A stretch of DNA of 41,519 nt from NCBI RefSeq assembly GCF_018614955.1, contig NZ_JAGGNV010000083.1, positions 1 through 41,519 of the forward strand, given 5' to 3'. A model generated the notes under the pieces. It was not told the origin of the DNA. It saw only the letters and a list, made by a program, of their open reading frames with translations, and did no database searches. Numbering within the stretch: the first letter of the stretch is position 1; every line of letters starts with the position of its first letter. The position numbers and the translations under genes were made by a program. Shown one piece after another: positions 1 to 8,217 of this stretch. This DNA comes from Variovorax paradoxus (GTDB lineage Bacteria; Pseudomonadota; Gammaproteobacteria; Burkholderiales; Burkholderiaceae_C).

Positions 1-6
1 CCGTGA

Positions 7-192
7 AAAGGAGGCAACTTCAACTTCCCCAAAGGCACTGACCTGTCTCGCTGGAGCGAGCAAGAGATTCAAGCCGTGGCCCGGACCTTGAACAACAGGC
101 CGCGTAAAACGCTGGGCTGGAAGACACCGGCTGAGACTTTGAACGAGTACCTAAAATCCGTTCGACAACCCGGTGTTGCGACGACCGGTTGA
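7..192 (+). mobile_element. IS30-family transposase C-terminal remnant
   Basis: The reading frame ending at the TGA at 190-192 contains FPKGTDLS, LNNRPRKTLGWKTPAE and a short tail. This is the typical C-terminus of IS30-family DDE transposases (RPRKTL and TPAE region). The frame is closed by a TGA at 4-6, so only about 60 residues survive, with no start codon. The catalytic D, D and E region lies outside the window or is lost. It is immediately followed by pieces of a different IS family, so this is a scar rather than an active element. Confidence 0.75.
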
Positions 193-194
193 AT

Positions 195-298
195 CCGCCT
201 TGCGAGCCGCGATCCGAGTGACAAACCAAGCTGCTATTGCGCTCGGGTTGACCGTCGTACAGCGCTTGCTCCAAGGCATCGAGCACGAAGCACGGGTG
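195..298 (-). mobile_element. IS3-family transposase (OrfB) internal fragment
   Basis: On the minus strand the translation reads FVLDALEQALYDGQ followed by LVCHSDRGSQ. This matches the middle of the IS3-family OrfB integrase core, where HSDRGSQ carries the second catalytic Asp. Only about 35 recognisable residues remain. The piece lies between an IS30 scar and an IS3 piece in the opposite orientation, so it is a rearranged relic. Confidence 0.65.
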
Positions 299-405
299 GA
301 GAGCTTCAACAGGCGCCTGCGGCGGGAGTGCCTCAATGCCCATCCGTTGATTCTTGTCCCTAGACGATGCACAAGCCAAGATTGCGGCTTGGTGAACCAC
401 CACCA
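299..405 (+). mobile_element. IS3-family transposase (OrfB) C-terminal fragment, frameshifted
   Basis: The plus strand encodes VESFNRRLRRECLNAH, the region around the catalytic Glu of IS3-family OrfB (ESFNGRLRDECLN in intact relatives). The continuation DDAQAKIAAW at 363-392 is in another frame, so there is at least one indel. It points opposite to the neighbouring IS3 piece at 195-298, which suggests inversion or two separate insertions. Confidence 0.7.
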
Positions 406-418
406 AGGACGAGCGGAC

Positions 419-1312
419 CTACTTCCTGCTCCACGCGATATACAGCTCGGTGAAATCTCGAGTCGCGCCCAGCGAATCTCGAGCAGACATACACTCTTCC
501 ACGACGAGATCAAGGACAGGGGATTGGCGTTTTACTGTCTTGGCAAGATCCGCCGCGATCTTCACATCCTTCGCGGCTAAGCCGAGGGCGAAGCCAGATC
601 CGAACTTTTCCCCGACAACGTGATCTTTCATAAGCACATCCGTGCTGAAACTTCGCCCAGTCGAAACATTCATTACATCGACCATCGTCCCTCTGTTTAG
701 CCCAAAGCGCTCTCCGATCAGAAGCGCTTCAGAGGTTGCAACGAAGCCTGCGGTGGAGACGAAGTTGTTCAACGCCTTCATTGCGTGGCCACAACCCGAG
801 CGCCCGACGCGGAAGATCTGCTTTCCCATAGCGATCAGCAATGGCGTGACTTGGTCGATTGCTGCTTCGCTGTCGGCACTGACCATAATGGTCAGGGTGC
901 CATCAGCGGCTCGTCCGACGCCGCCAGAGACCGGCGCATCGACCAGGTCAATGCCCCTTGCCTGCAAAATGCCGGCCAGTTCGCGTGTACCTTCTGGCTC
1001 AGCCGAACTCATGTCCACGATATGACTTCCGGGCTTCAGGGCCGCGATCAATGCGCCACCCTCGGCCTCCATCAATACTTCACGAACAATTTTCCCGTTG
1101 GGCAGCATTGTCACAATGAAGTCATTGGCCGCCAGTTCTGCAAGGGTGCGTGCCGATTTGACGCCATGCGTCTTCGCAAACTGCTGCGCGCGCTCTCGAT
1201 CCATGTCAAAAATGGTCAGATCGAATCCAGCCTTGGAGATATTGGACGCCATTGGTCCCCCCATATTTCCAATACCGATAAAGCCTACAGTGTCACGTCC
1301 TTTTTTGGTCAT
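419..1312 (-). CDS. 3-hydroxyisobutyrate dehydrogenase-family NAD(P)-dependent reductase
   Basis: The 297-residue protein is full length for the beta-hydroxyacid dehydrogenase family (3-hydroxyisobutyrate dehydrogenase, tartronate semialdehyde reductase and relatives). GFIGIGNMGGPMA near the N-terminus is the Rossmann dinucleotide motif. DAPVSGGVGRA is the substrate-binding signature, and GHAMKALNNF contains the family's catalytic Lys and adjacent Asn. An ATG at 1310-1312 is preferred over an in-frame TTG six bases upstream. It starts 8 bases after the stop of the decarboxylase-like gene, so the two form an operon. The substrate cannot be read from sequence; reduction or oxidation of a small beta-hydroxy acid in the cytoplasm is the safe call. 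Confidence 0.85.
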   Translation of the reverse strand: MTKKGRDTVGFIGIGNMGGPMASNISKAGFDLTIFDMDRERAQQFAKTHGVKSARTLAELAANDFIVTMLPNGKIVREVLMEAEGGALIAALKPGSHIVDMSSAEPEGTRELAGILQARGIDLVDAPVSGGVGRAADGTLTIMVSADSEAAIDQVTPLLIAMGKQIFRVGRSGCGHAMKALNNFVSTAGFVATSEALLIGERFGLNRGTMVDVMNVSTGRSFSTDVLMKDHVVGEKFGSGFALGLAAKDVKIAADLAKTVKRQSPVLDLVVEECMSARDSLGATRDFTELYIAWSRK

Positions 1313-1320
1313 GTTCAAAT

Positions 1321-1710
1321 TTATTTCAGATTAAGTTCTTTGAGCACTTCTTCGGCTGCGCCGAAACTGTCCACGGCAACAGGAACGCCCGCGTAGATCA
1401 TGGTGTGAAGCAACACCTCCCGGATTTCTTCCGGCGTAGCTCCATTGACGATTGCACCCTTGACGTGCCCCTTGAACTGATTAGGCCGGCTGAGCGTTGC
1501 CACGATAGCCAATGTCAGCAGACTGCGTGTCTTGTGGTCGAGTAGCGGGCGCGCCCAGATCTCGCCGAAGCAATATCGGGTGACGAGTTCCTGCATCTTC
1601 TGTGTGAAGTCTCCCGCCGCTGCGACAGCCTCCTCCGCGCCTGCAGAACCGAACATTTTTCGCCGAATCTCCATTCCCTGTGCGTAAGTCTCATCAATAT
1701 TTTCAGGCAC
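1321..1710 (-). CDS. Carboxymuconolactone decarboxylase-family protein (PcaC-like)
   Basis: The 129-residue protein has the length and layout of gamma-carboxymuconolactone decarboxylase. Family-typical stretches include RYCFGEIWARPLLDHKTRSL, GHVKGAIVNGATPEEIREVL and an alanine-rich end. The start is a GTG at 1708-1710 preceded by a good ribosome site (GAGGAG, 7 bases away). It is transcribed with the downstream reductase and divergently from the Bug gene at 2070. Relatives include true lactone decarboxylases and many uncharacterised AhpD-like proteins. I see no CxxC peroxidase motif, so the PcaC-like branch is favoured; the real substrate is unknown. Confidence 0.8.
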   Translation of the reverse strand: MPENIDETYAQGMEIRRKMFGSAGAEEAVAAAGDFTQKMQELVTRYCFGEIWARPLLDHKTRSLLTLAIVATLSRPNQFKGHVKGAIVNGATPEEIREVLLHTMIYAGVPVAVDSFGAAEEVLKELNLK

Positions 1711-2069
1711 CTTTTAACTCCTCGAAGTCACTCATGCATCATTGCGGATTCCACCAGTCGAATGCCGGTAGCCCATGGAGGCGAGTTTAATGATGGACGA
1801 CCAAACCCGGTGATGAAACTTTTGGATCAGCTGAACTGATTTAGCGTGCTTTGCCGCCGACGAGGTTAGGGTTGATCCGAACATAGCGAATCCCTCTCAC
1901 GCGATTACAAAGTTTCAATAGACGCCTCGCGGAGGACTGCGTACGCTCGCCTGCGCTTCGCCGTAGCCGTTCATTGATGCATTCGAGAGTGCATGACAAG
2001 CGCCGGTAGCGTCGGCAAGTACTTATGCGGGTGCCCGCTCATTTTTAGAACACCACTGGAGTCAAAGAC
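1711..2069. other. Divergent intergenic region between decarboxylase and Bug genes
   Basis: About 360 bases separate two divergent genes, so both promoters should lie here. An inverted repeat ATGCA-N8-TGCAT at 1977-1994 could be an operator for either side, but it occurs once only. I find no copy of the island's CATACG-type site, which fits this block being regulated separately. No gene is supported inside. Confidence 0.45.
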
Positions 2070-3029
2070 ATGTACAACGTTAATAGACGCACCATACTTG
2101 CCGCCGCAGGGGCAACTGCCTTGGCTACGAGCAAGTTGGCATGGGCTCAGGCGCCCTGGAAGCCAGTACAGCCGATTCGGATAGTAGTTCCTTTCTCCGC
2201 AGGAGGCGGCTCCGATGTCGTTGCGAGACTGATAGCGCAGGGTTTTTCCGAGGCGCTCGGCCAACCTGTGGTGGTTGATAACAAGGCGGGCGCAAGCGGT
2301 GCCATCGGTTCTGACTACGTGTACTCCGCAGCCTCGGATGGCTACACTTTGCTGCTGGGAACCGGTGATAGCCAAGCGATGAATCCGCACGTCAACAAGG
2401 TTCGCTTCGAAACGTTGAAGTTCACACCGGTAGGCGGGATTGCAAAATTTCCTTTTGTACTCGTGGGACGACCTGGATTGCCCGCCACCAACGTTTCTGA
2501 GTTGGTGCAACTGGCTAGGCAAACTAGCTTGACGTACTCATCGTCCGGTCCCGGCGCTGCTCCGCACATTCAGATGAACATGTTCGCTGAAGCGGCAAAG
2601 ATCAATAATCTGCTGCACGTTCCATATCAGGGCGCAGCACCGGCCTTCCAGGCACTGCTTGCTGGCCAGGTTGACTTGTTCATGGCGCCAATTAACCTGA
2701 CACTTCAATATCGGGACAAACTGCGCTTCTTTGGGGTGGCATCTTTGGAGCGGAACGACGCACTCGCAGAAGTTCCCACCTTGGTAGAACGGGGCTTTAA
2801 TGTTGACGCAGACTCATTTGTATGTCTTCTTGCGCCGCCAGGAACTCCCGACGCGATCGCCACCGTATTGGGCGAAAAGCTTCGTACTGTAGTGTCCAGT
2901 CCCGCAATCGACAAGAAGCTGCGTGAACTGGGTACAAATCCTTATCGGGGAACTCGTGCCGAGTTCGCTACGTTCTATCAAAATGAATACGCGCGATGGG
3001 GCAAGGCGATTCGGGGCTTGAAGCTCTGA
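2070..3029 (+). CDS. Bug/TctC-family periplasmic solute-binding protein
   Basis: The 319-residue protein is a normal-length extracytoplasmic receptor of the TTT family. The N-terminus NRRTILAAAGATALA with cleavage around AWAQA is an export signal, and the double Arg suggests possible Tat use. Family motifs include RIVVPFSAGGGSD, VVVDNKAGASGAIGSD, DGYTLLLG and PYQGAAPAFQALLAGQVD. A Shine-Dalgarno CTGGAG lies 8 bases before the ATG. Bug proteins bind small carboxylates for uptake or signalling. No TctA/TctB membrane partners occur in the window, so this may be an orphan receptor, as is common in Burkholderiales. The ligand is not predictable. Confidence 0.9.
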   Translation: MYNVNRRTILAAAGATALATSKLAWAQAPWKPVQPIRIVVPFSAGGGSDVVARLIAQGFSEALGQPVVVDNKAGASGAIGSDYVYSAASDGYTLLLGTGDSQAMNPHVNKVRFETLKFTPVGGIAKFPFVLVGRPGLPATNVSELVQLARQTSLTYSSSGPGAAPHIQMNMFAEAAKINNLLHVPYQGAAPAFQALLAGQVDLFMAPINLTLQYRDKLRFFGVASLERNDALAEVPTLVERGFNVDADSFVCLLAPPGTPDAIATVLGEKLRTVVSSPAIDKKLRELGTNPYRGTRAEFATFYQNEYARWGKAIRGLKL

Positions 3030-3452
3030 ATCAGTTGCCTTTAAAAGCCGTTGGGCTGCCCTGCGCTCCTAGTTCCGTCACTGGCCACTCCGAACTTGCG
3101 TCTTGGAGACGTGGATTTCAGTGGCTCCGTTTCCGATCGACTCATGCCCAATAGACCAAAAGCTCTCGATTCGGCGCCACCCGCACCGGTGGCGCCGTCG
3201 GCGGCAGTTGAAACAATATGACCGCCGGTACCAGCTGGCAGGCCTTCTTCACTTCGGAGGCCTTCCATGTTCGAGAACCCTCTTCGTCGACGCGGCCACG
3301 ATCGGATGCCCATCGCAAGGGGCCGCTCATCGACGCATCGACGAGCGACCCCGGCTCGCGCCATGGTCTGAATCGCTGATGCGTGCCATCTGATATCCAT
3401 GGTCACGTTGGTGCTGAGCGGCTGCGCCAACTAGGCGCAAGTTCAGCCCCCT
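3030..3452. other. Intergenic region between convergent Bug genes
   Basis: About 420 bases lie between two convergent Bug genes. Open frames on both strands are short, mutually overlapping and lack recognisable motifs. A tiny reading frame at 3400-3435 ends LVLSGCAN, which looks like a lipoprotein signal end, but it is only 11 codons. I see no supportable gene, repeat or strong terminator. Confidence 0.4.
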
Positions 3453-4439
3453 TTACTGAGCCTTGATGTTGGCACGCCGTATAACGTCGCCCCACCTTTT
3501 GTATTCGGCGTCAAAGTAGGGTTTGAAGGCCTCGCTGCTTCGGTATCCCTTGGTCAAGCCGGCTTTGAGTAGCGTCTCCTCCACCTTCGGATCCTCAAGT
3601 ACCTTACCTACTGCCCAGCTGAGCCGGTTCACCGCTTCGGCAGGAGTTCCGGCAGGAGCCATCACGCCCGCCCAGACAGGGCTCATATTGAGGCGCACGC
3701 CTTGCTCATCGAAAGTTGAAACGTTTGGTAGTCCGGGATAGCGAGTCGATGCCGCGATTCCCAAAATTTTCAACTTATCCGAGTTCTCATACGCGGCTGC
3801 CAGCGTCATCGGCGACAGCATCGCATCGACCTCGCCGCTGAGCACCGCCGCAATAGCTGGCGCAGCACCTTGGTAGGGGATGTGCAGCATATCAATGCCT
3901 GCGTTCGTCTTGAGCATTTCCATGGCGACGTGGCCCGAGCTTGCCGGACCCCAAGAGCTATAGGTCAGACTTTTCCCGGGCTGCTTTGTGTATTCGATGA
4001 ACTCCTTTACGGTGTTCGCAGTGACCTTCGAACTTACCAGCAGGGCCAGTGGGAAGTAGCCGATTTGCGCCACAGGCACAAAGTCCTTCTTGGCATCGTA
4101 TGCAATGTTGGGAAACGCATGGGGATTGATCGAATGCGTATCGCCTATCGCCAACTGTATGGTGTATCCGTCCGGCTTTGCTTTTGCGACGAGATTGCTG
4201 CCGATCATGCCACTGGCACCTGGCCGGTTGTCCACGACGACAGGCTGTTTCAGGATATCACTCAGTCGGGCCGCAATTGCCCGAGCGGTCAGGTCGGTGC
4301 CGCCACCGGCCGCATAACCAACGATGACCTTGATGGGGCGGTCAGGGTATTCGGCCCTAACCTGCCCGGTAGTCAGGCACGCCGCAGCAAGAATAGAAAA
4401 TCCGAACCGCTTCAACGCGGTGGTCATCTGACTTTGCAT
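3453..4439 (-). CDS. Bug/TctC-family periplasmic solute-binding protein
   Basis: This is a full-length TTT-family receptor of about 328 residues. The signal peptide is ALKRFGFSILAAACLTTG with cleavage near VRAEYP. Family motifs include IKVIVGYAAGGGTDLTARA, VVVDNRPGASGMIGSN, DGYTIQLAIGD and PYQGAAPAIAAVLSGEVD. I choose the ATG at 4437-4439 because GAGG precedes it by about 6 bases; a slightly longer start at 4451 has no ribosome site. It is convergent with the Bug gene at 2070 and clearly a diverged paralogue of it. No transporter subunits are adjacent, so an orphan sensor or receptor role is possible. The ligand is unknown. Confidence 0.88.
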   Translation of the reverse strand: MQSQMTTALKRFGFSILAAACLTTGQVRAEYPDRPIKVIVGYAAGGGTDLTARAIAARLSDILKQPVVVDNRPGASGMIGSNLVAKAKPDGYTIQLAIGDTHSINPHAFPNIAYDAKKDFVPVAQIGYFPLALLVSSKVTANTVKEFIEYTKQPGKSLTYSSWGPASSGHVAMEMLKTNAGIDMLHIPYQGAAPAIAAVLSGEVDAMLSPMTLAAAYENSDKLKILGIAASTRYPGLPNVSTFDEQGVRLNMSPVWAGVMAPAGTPAEAVNRLSWAVGKVLEDPKVEETLLKAGLTKGYRSSEAFKPYFDAEYKRWGDVIRRANIKAQ

Positions 4440-5067
4440 ACTAAACCTCATGATTTGTTAACAGTCGCGGCGCGAAAGCGAAGTCAATCGCAACCTCATT
4501 TTCAATTTGCCTGTGGGACGACGTTCGGTACTTGAGGGTCAGGGCTGTGCGGTCGCCCCAGCGCTGCGCGCCGCCCGAAGCCAGCTGTCCCAGCAGGTCA
4601 CATGGAACGACTGGTCGCGCATATCGATGAATCCGGACGAATGCTGCAGACGCGTTTGGCGCTACGCCGCTCCTTATCCAAGTGGTGAGTCATGGCCGGG
4701 AATCATTCTTGCGAGCCTCGTATCATACGTTCGCGTATGTTAGCGCCTGCGTCGTTGCCGTCAACACCGACATTAGGGGCGGACTGTAGTAGTTACCCTC
4801 GGACGGTCAAGTAGTCGAGCTCGGGTCGAGATGAGCGGCAGCCGGTCACACGCTTGCGTCGCTTCGCATTAAGAAGCTTCAGGACATGGCCGATCTCAGG
4901 AACGAAAGGTCGCGGCACCTGCCGTGCTTTGTACAAACGCCGGGCCATCGTTGCGCCGGGCTCACAAGATGTTTCCGCGTACGACACTGGGCGAACGTCC
5001 TAGTAGCCCGCCGTCCCTCGCGTCATCGGGCTGGAGGCGAGACCCAACGAAATAGCTTTCCTGGACG
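4440..5067. other. Non-coding or decayed region carrying one operator
   Basis: No intact gene is visible. Short frames on both strands show no family motif. The one clear element is the CATACG palindrome at 4721-4742, listed separately. Downstream sequence leads into decayed copies of island genes from 5068, so this is probably a former promoter region whose gene has been lost. Confidence 0.5.
4721..4742. promoter_or_regulatory. TetR-type operator, site 1 (best palindrome)
   Basis: CATACGTTCGCGTATG at 4724-4739 is a perfect 6-base inverted repeat around a 4-base centre. The flanking TA at each outer end extends the symmetry. It is the cleanest of nine related sites in this window. No intact gene follows on the plus strand, and the minus-strand Bug gene starts about 280 bases away, so it probably once served the decayed genes at 5068 onward. 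Confidence 0.7.
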
Positions 5068-5184
5068 GTCCTGAGCATCTAGAACGACATCGATGCCGAA
5101 ATCGAAGGTGACTACAGCTTTGCACCAGCTCAACACCTGCCCGATCGCGCCGGCACGCTGGGCTTGCGCACCTGCAGTCGCTAA
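5068..5184 (+). pseudogene. EthD-like/dimeric alpha-beta barrel protein remnant
   Basis: The frame reads VLSI, a TAG stop, then NDIDAEIEGDYS and QHLPDRAGTLGLRTCSR, ending in TAA. The spacing of DY to HLPDR to PG/LG-R resembles small EthD-like proteins, in which a D-Y-W-Y-x-x-E-H-L-P-R pattern is usual. An in-frame nonsense codon at 5080-5082 and no start show it is dead. The first half is nearly identical to sequence at 10833-10890, so the same gene was present in another decayed copy. The family call is tentative. Confidence 0.45.
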
Positions 5185-5237
5185 CCTGCGCGGCGAGGCC
5201 GCCTACTTCGCCCATCTTCGACAAGGCAGTTGTTGTC

Positions 5238-5282
5238 TTGACGTCCTCCAGGCCTTCGACCAAAATACGAAGTCGTACAATA
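5238..5282 (+). promoter_or_regulatory. TetR-type operator, site 2, with possible -35 box
   Basis: AATACGAAGTCGTACA at 5264-5279 fits the nATACG-N4-CGTAyn site, with TA at the right outer end. A TTGACG hexamer at 5238-5243 could be the -35 box; the matching -10 would overlap the operator but is weak. It lies about 65 bases before the start of the ligase pseudogene at 5348. That is the same arrangement as site 5 before the intact ligase, so the operator and gene were duplicated together. Confidence 0.65.
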
Positions 5283-5347
5283 AAAAGCTTGTGCGAATGA
5301 AAACACGGCACCATCCCCATCCAACGAAACGAGCCACTGCAGCACCC

Positions 5348-5612
5348 ATGACTAGCGACGTCATTTCCTGGGACCAGTCGGGTGAGTTGCCGGCGATTGC
5401 CCCGCCGCGGTGGAGGCGCCGCCGAGCACCGACCGCTTGCGACCGCTGCTGGAGCTGCGAGGCGTTCAACGCGGAAGTCAACGCAATCGTGCAGGCGCTG
5501 CTACGTCCGCGTTGGGAAGGCCGAGTGCGACGGGGTGGCGGTGTGGCTGACGAACTTCCCCGAACTGCTCCGATTCGCAGTGATCAAGGCCGCCTCACCG
5601 TCCGAGGCGTGA
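5348..5612 (+). pseudogene. Acyl-CoA ligase N-terminal remnant (paralogue of the 23808 gene)
   Basis: The frame from ATG at 5348 begins MTSDVISWDQSGELPAIA, matching MASDIISCDLVGDLPFVA of the intact ligase. After frameshifts the sequence continues as EAFNAEVNAIVQALLR and then VAVWLTNFPELLRFAVIKAA, matching KEFEDEVATLARALVR and VALWLPNCPEIEFLLFAVAR. About 90 residues' worth of the N-terminal domain survives. The ATP-binding loop and C-terminal lid are absent. It retains an operator upstream (site 2). Confidence 0.75.
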
Positions 5613-5745
5613 GCCCCAAGGCGGTGCGGGCTGGTGACGAATGAAGGAGGGCCAAGTGCATTCCGGCTGCCGTTCTGGGCAGCGGGTATTTGCCGAGACG
5701 CCGGGACAGGACGCCATGCCATCTGATTCGAGAGGAAACACAGAG

Positions 5746-5877
5746 ATGGACAAGGTACAAACCCAGCATATCCACTGCAATGGCTTTCCCGCCGAGTTCC
5801 CGTCGGACCGCGTGGCCATTGTGACCGGCGGCAGGGTCGCGATGCGCAAATGCGCTGCGCGACTCGTTTCGCCATAG
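5746..5877 (+). pseudogene. SDR N-terminal remnant (paralogue of the 20735 gene)
   Basis: Starting from ATG at 5746, NGFPAEFPSDRVAIVTGG matches HGFFAEFPSDGVAVVIGG at the N-terminus of the intact SDR. The glycine motif is then disrupted (GGRVAMRKCAARL in place of GGSGGIGKAVCQRL) and the frame ends. Only the first beta-alpha unit of the Rossmann fold survives. It lies between the ligase remnant and the truncated hydratase/dehydrogenase, like a scrambled copy of the intact cluster. Confidence 0.7.
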
Positions 5878-5961
5878 TTTCAAGGAACGCAGCGTGGCCC
5901 AGCACACCTTGACCACCCGACCGGCCCAAGCGCGTCCGCGCCACCGTCAAGGAATGGTGGC

Positions 5962-7038
5962 ATGAGCACGCACTACGAACTGTGCGGGCGCATTGCTCTT
6001 CTCTCCCTCGACTACCCTCCCGTCAACAGCATCGGCGCGGACCTGCGCACCGCGCTCATGGCGGCACTTGAGCGGGCAATTTCCAATGCCGACGTGCGCG
6101 CGATCGTCGTCACCGGCACGGCCAAGGTGTTCTCCGCCGTTGCGAACGTCAAGGAATTCAACACGCCTGCCGCTACCCGCGAGCCGCGGCTGGCGACGTT
6201 GATCGCAGGTTTCGAGAACGCTCCCAAGCCGGTGATCGCCGCGATCAGCGGCACCTGCGTGGGCGGCGGCCTGGAGCTGGCGCTGGGGGCGCACTACCGC
6301 GTGGCCCGCGCGGATGCGGTGATCGGGCTGCCGGAGGTGAAGCTGGGTCTGATGCCGGGCGCCGGTGGCACGCAGCGCTTGCCGCGCGCCATCGGCATGG
6401 AGCGCGCGCTTCAGATGATCGTGTCCGGCGAGTCCGTGCCCGTCTCGCAGCTGCGCGGAACCCGCCTGTTCGACGTGCTCACCGATGGCGATCCGGTGGC
6501 GGCCGCCCTGGCATTGGCCGAGCAGGTCGCCGACGTGGGACCCCTGCCGCGTCTGCGCGATGTGGTGGTCGACGATGCAGTCCCGCTCCTCGATGCCGCC
6601 CGCTCCAGGGCCGCCAGCCCGTTCTCCGCCCCGCTGCAATGCGTGGAGGCAGTTGGTTGGTGCCTGCGGCAGCCAATTGACGAGGAGGCCCTGCGGCGCG
6701 AGCGCGAGTCATTCGTCGGGCTGATGGCGACACCGGAGTCGCGCGCGCTGCGGCACGCCTTCGCGGCAGAACGCGCAGCTGCGCCGATCGACGGCCTGCA
6801 GGAGGGCACCCCGCTGCGCGAGATCCGCCGGGTCGCCGTGCTCGGCGCCGGCACCATGGGCTCCGGCATCGCGGCGGCCATCCTCAACGCCGGCTTCCCG
6901 GTGAGGCTGCTGGAGACTTCGCAGGAGGCGCTTGAACGCGGATGCGTCGCCCTCCGCCGCAACTACGAGGGCCCGCTGAAGAGAGGCAAGCTGGCAAATA
7001 GGTTTGTTTTGACCACAAGGAGATTAAATTGGATCTGA
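5962..7038 (+). pseudogene. Truncated enoyl-CoA hydratase/3-hydroxyacyl-CoA dehydrogenase
   Basis: The 358-residue frame is a close paralogue of the first half of the 693-residue protein at 16827. The crotonase domain is complete, and the NAD-binding start VAVLGAGTMGSGIA is present. Similarity stops abruptly after KRGKL near base 6992, where unrelated lower-GC sequence begins, so most of the dehydrogenase domain is missing. The oxyanion-hole segment FSAGADVKEF of the intact copy reads FSAVANVKEF here, which should harm hydratase activity. The frame overlaps the next gene's TTG start. I regard it as a recombination-truncated pseudogene, although the hydratase domain may still be translated. 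Confidence 0.8.
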
Positions 7039-7835
7039 ATCTAAAGGGAAAGATAACGCTGATCACAGGTGGCACTGCCGGCATTGGATTGGCAACTGCG
7101 GAACGGTTTGCCCTCGAGGGGGCCTCATTGATTCTTTGTGGTAGGCGGGCGGAAAAGCTGGAGGAGGCCAAGCAACGCATCCATTCCCTTGTCCCCTCGA
7201 CGAAGATTCTTTTAGTCCAGGCTGACGTGACATCCACGCCCAATGTCGAAAAGATGGTGCTACAGGCAGATCGGGAATTCGGTCGCATTGATGTGCTTGT
7301 TAATAACGCAGGCACCGGGATCTACAAACCATTCCTGGAGGTCACGGAAGAAGAGGTAATGCATGCAATGCAAATGAATTTCTTTGCAATGTTTAGGGTT
7401 ACCCAGCGAGTTGTTCCCCTGATGATTCGCGGCGGAGGCGGATCCATCGTAAATGTCACCGGAACATCAGGCTCGTCCGTTTTCGATGCGCCCTTTTTCT
7501 CCACATGCAGTGGCCCAGCCAAGGCGGCTGAAAATCGATTTACCAAGGCATTATCTGTTGAGCTGGGGCCCTCCAACATCCGCGTTAATAGTGTTGCTCC
7601 CGGACGAACGAACACGCCAGAGCGCCTTCAGCTTTGGAGCCAAGAAATGGGAACAGGGCAAGAGGAGGCGGCAGCCACCGAACGCCACGGTTGGGGTAAG
7701 CGAATCTGTTTGCCAGGACATCGCTGGGGTGAAGCGGATGAGATCGCTGCTCTCGTTGCATTTGTCGCATCAGGGGCGTGCGGTTTCATGACGGGTTCGC
7801 ATCTTGTCGCTGACGGCGGCGAGACAAGAGACTGA
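7029..7835 (+). CDS. SDR-family oxidoreductase with atypical active site
   Basis: This is a 268-residue classical-length short-chain dehydrogenase/reductase. TGGTAGIG (about residues 13-20) is the cofactor motif, VNNAGTG follows, and IRVNSVAPGRTNTPE is typical. The start is TTG with a strong AAGGAG six bases upstream; no ATG fits better. At the YxxxK position the sequence is SGPAK (about residues 161-165), so the catalytic Tyr is Ser while Lys is kept. Activity may be altered or non-oxidoreductive. Base composition looks lower in GC than flanking genes, and it abuts the truncation point of the upstream gene, which suggests insertion by recombination. The substrate is unknown. Confidence 0.85.
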   Translation: MDLNLKGKITLITGGTAGIGLATAERFALEGASLILCGRRAEKLEEAKQRIHSLVPSTKILLVQADVTSTPNVEKMVLQADREFGRIDVLVNNAGTGIYKPFLEVTEEEVMHAMQMNFFAMFRVTQRVVPLMIRGGGGSIVNVTGTSGSSVFDAPFFSTCSGPAKAAENRFTKALSVELGPSNIRVNSVAPGRTNTPERLQLWSQEMGTGQEEAAATERHGWGKRICLPGHRWGEADEIAALVAFVASGACGFMTGSHLVADGGETRD

Positions 7836-8217
7836 TGGGCATGGGCTGACGCCGAGCATGCGTTTAACTCCAAGCATTTCGCGGTCGCGTTTATAGGTGA
7901 AGTCACAGCCTTGCGCTCAGCGCAAAGTACCTTCGCTCGCCACAACGTAGATGCAGACGGTCTTGGGGCCTAGCATTAACGAAGGAGGTTAAGCGAAGCG
8001 TTGCTCGATCTCAAGAACCTGCCGCACATGCTCTGAAGACAACCGATGCTGTCAGTCCTGCCTCGCCGCAAATGCGATAAAGATGCCTCCCGCGGCCAAT
8101 TACGTGGACGCCCGCTGGTCGACGGCAGGCGTGACGGCGGCAAGGCCTTCCTGAATCTGTGGCCGCAGGAGGCCGGCTTCCCGTCCTCCTGAACCTTCTT
8201 TCCCTGACCTCCTCCCC
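7836..8217. other. Intergenic region upstream of thiolase
   Basis: About 380 bases. A short plus-strand stretch near 8120-8190 reads AFLNLWPQEAGFPSS before a stop and may be the tail of a lost gene, but I cannot assign it. No good copy of the island operator is present; ATTACGTGGACG near 8101 is a poor match. No Shine-Dalgarno precedes the thiolase ATG. Nothing else is supportable. Confidence 0.35.

Noticed and set aside
3400..3435. Tiny frame ending LVLSGCAN, like a lipoprotein signal end
   Set aside because: It is only 11 codons with no ribosome site; too short to call a gene or remnant.
8097..8118. ATTACGTGGACG as a possible operator before the thiolase
   Set aside because: Only the left TACG matches; the right half lacks the GTA core, so it does not meet the standard of the other nine sites.
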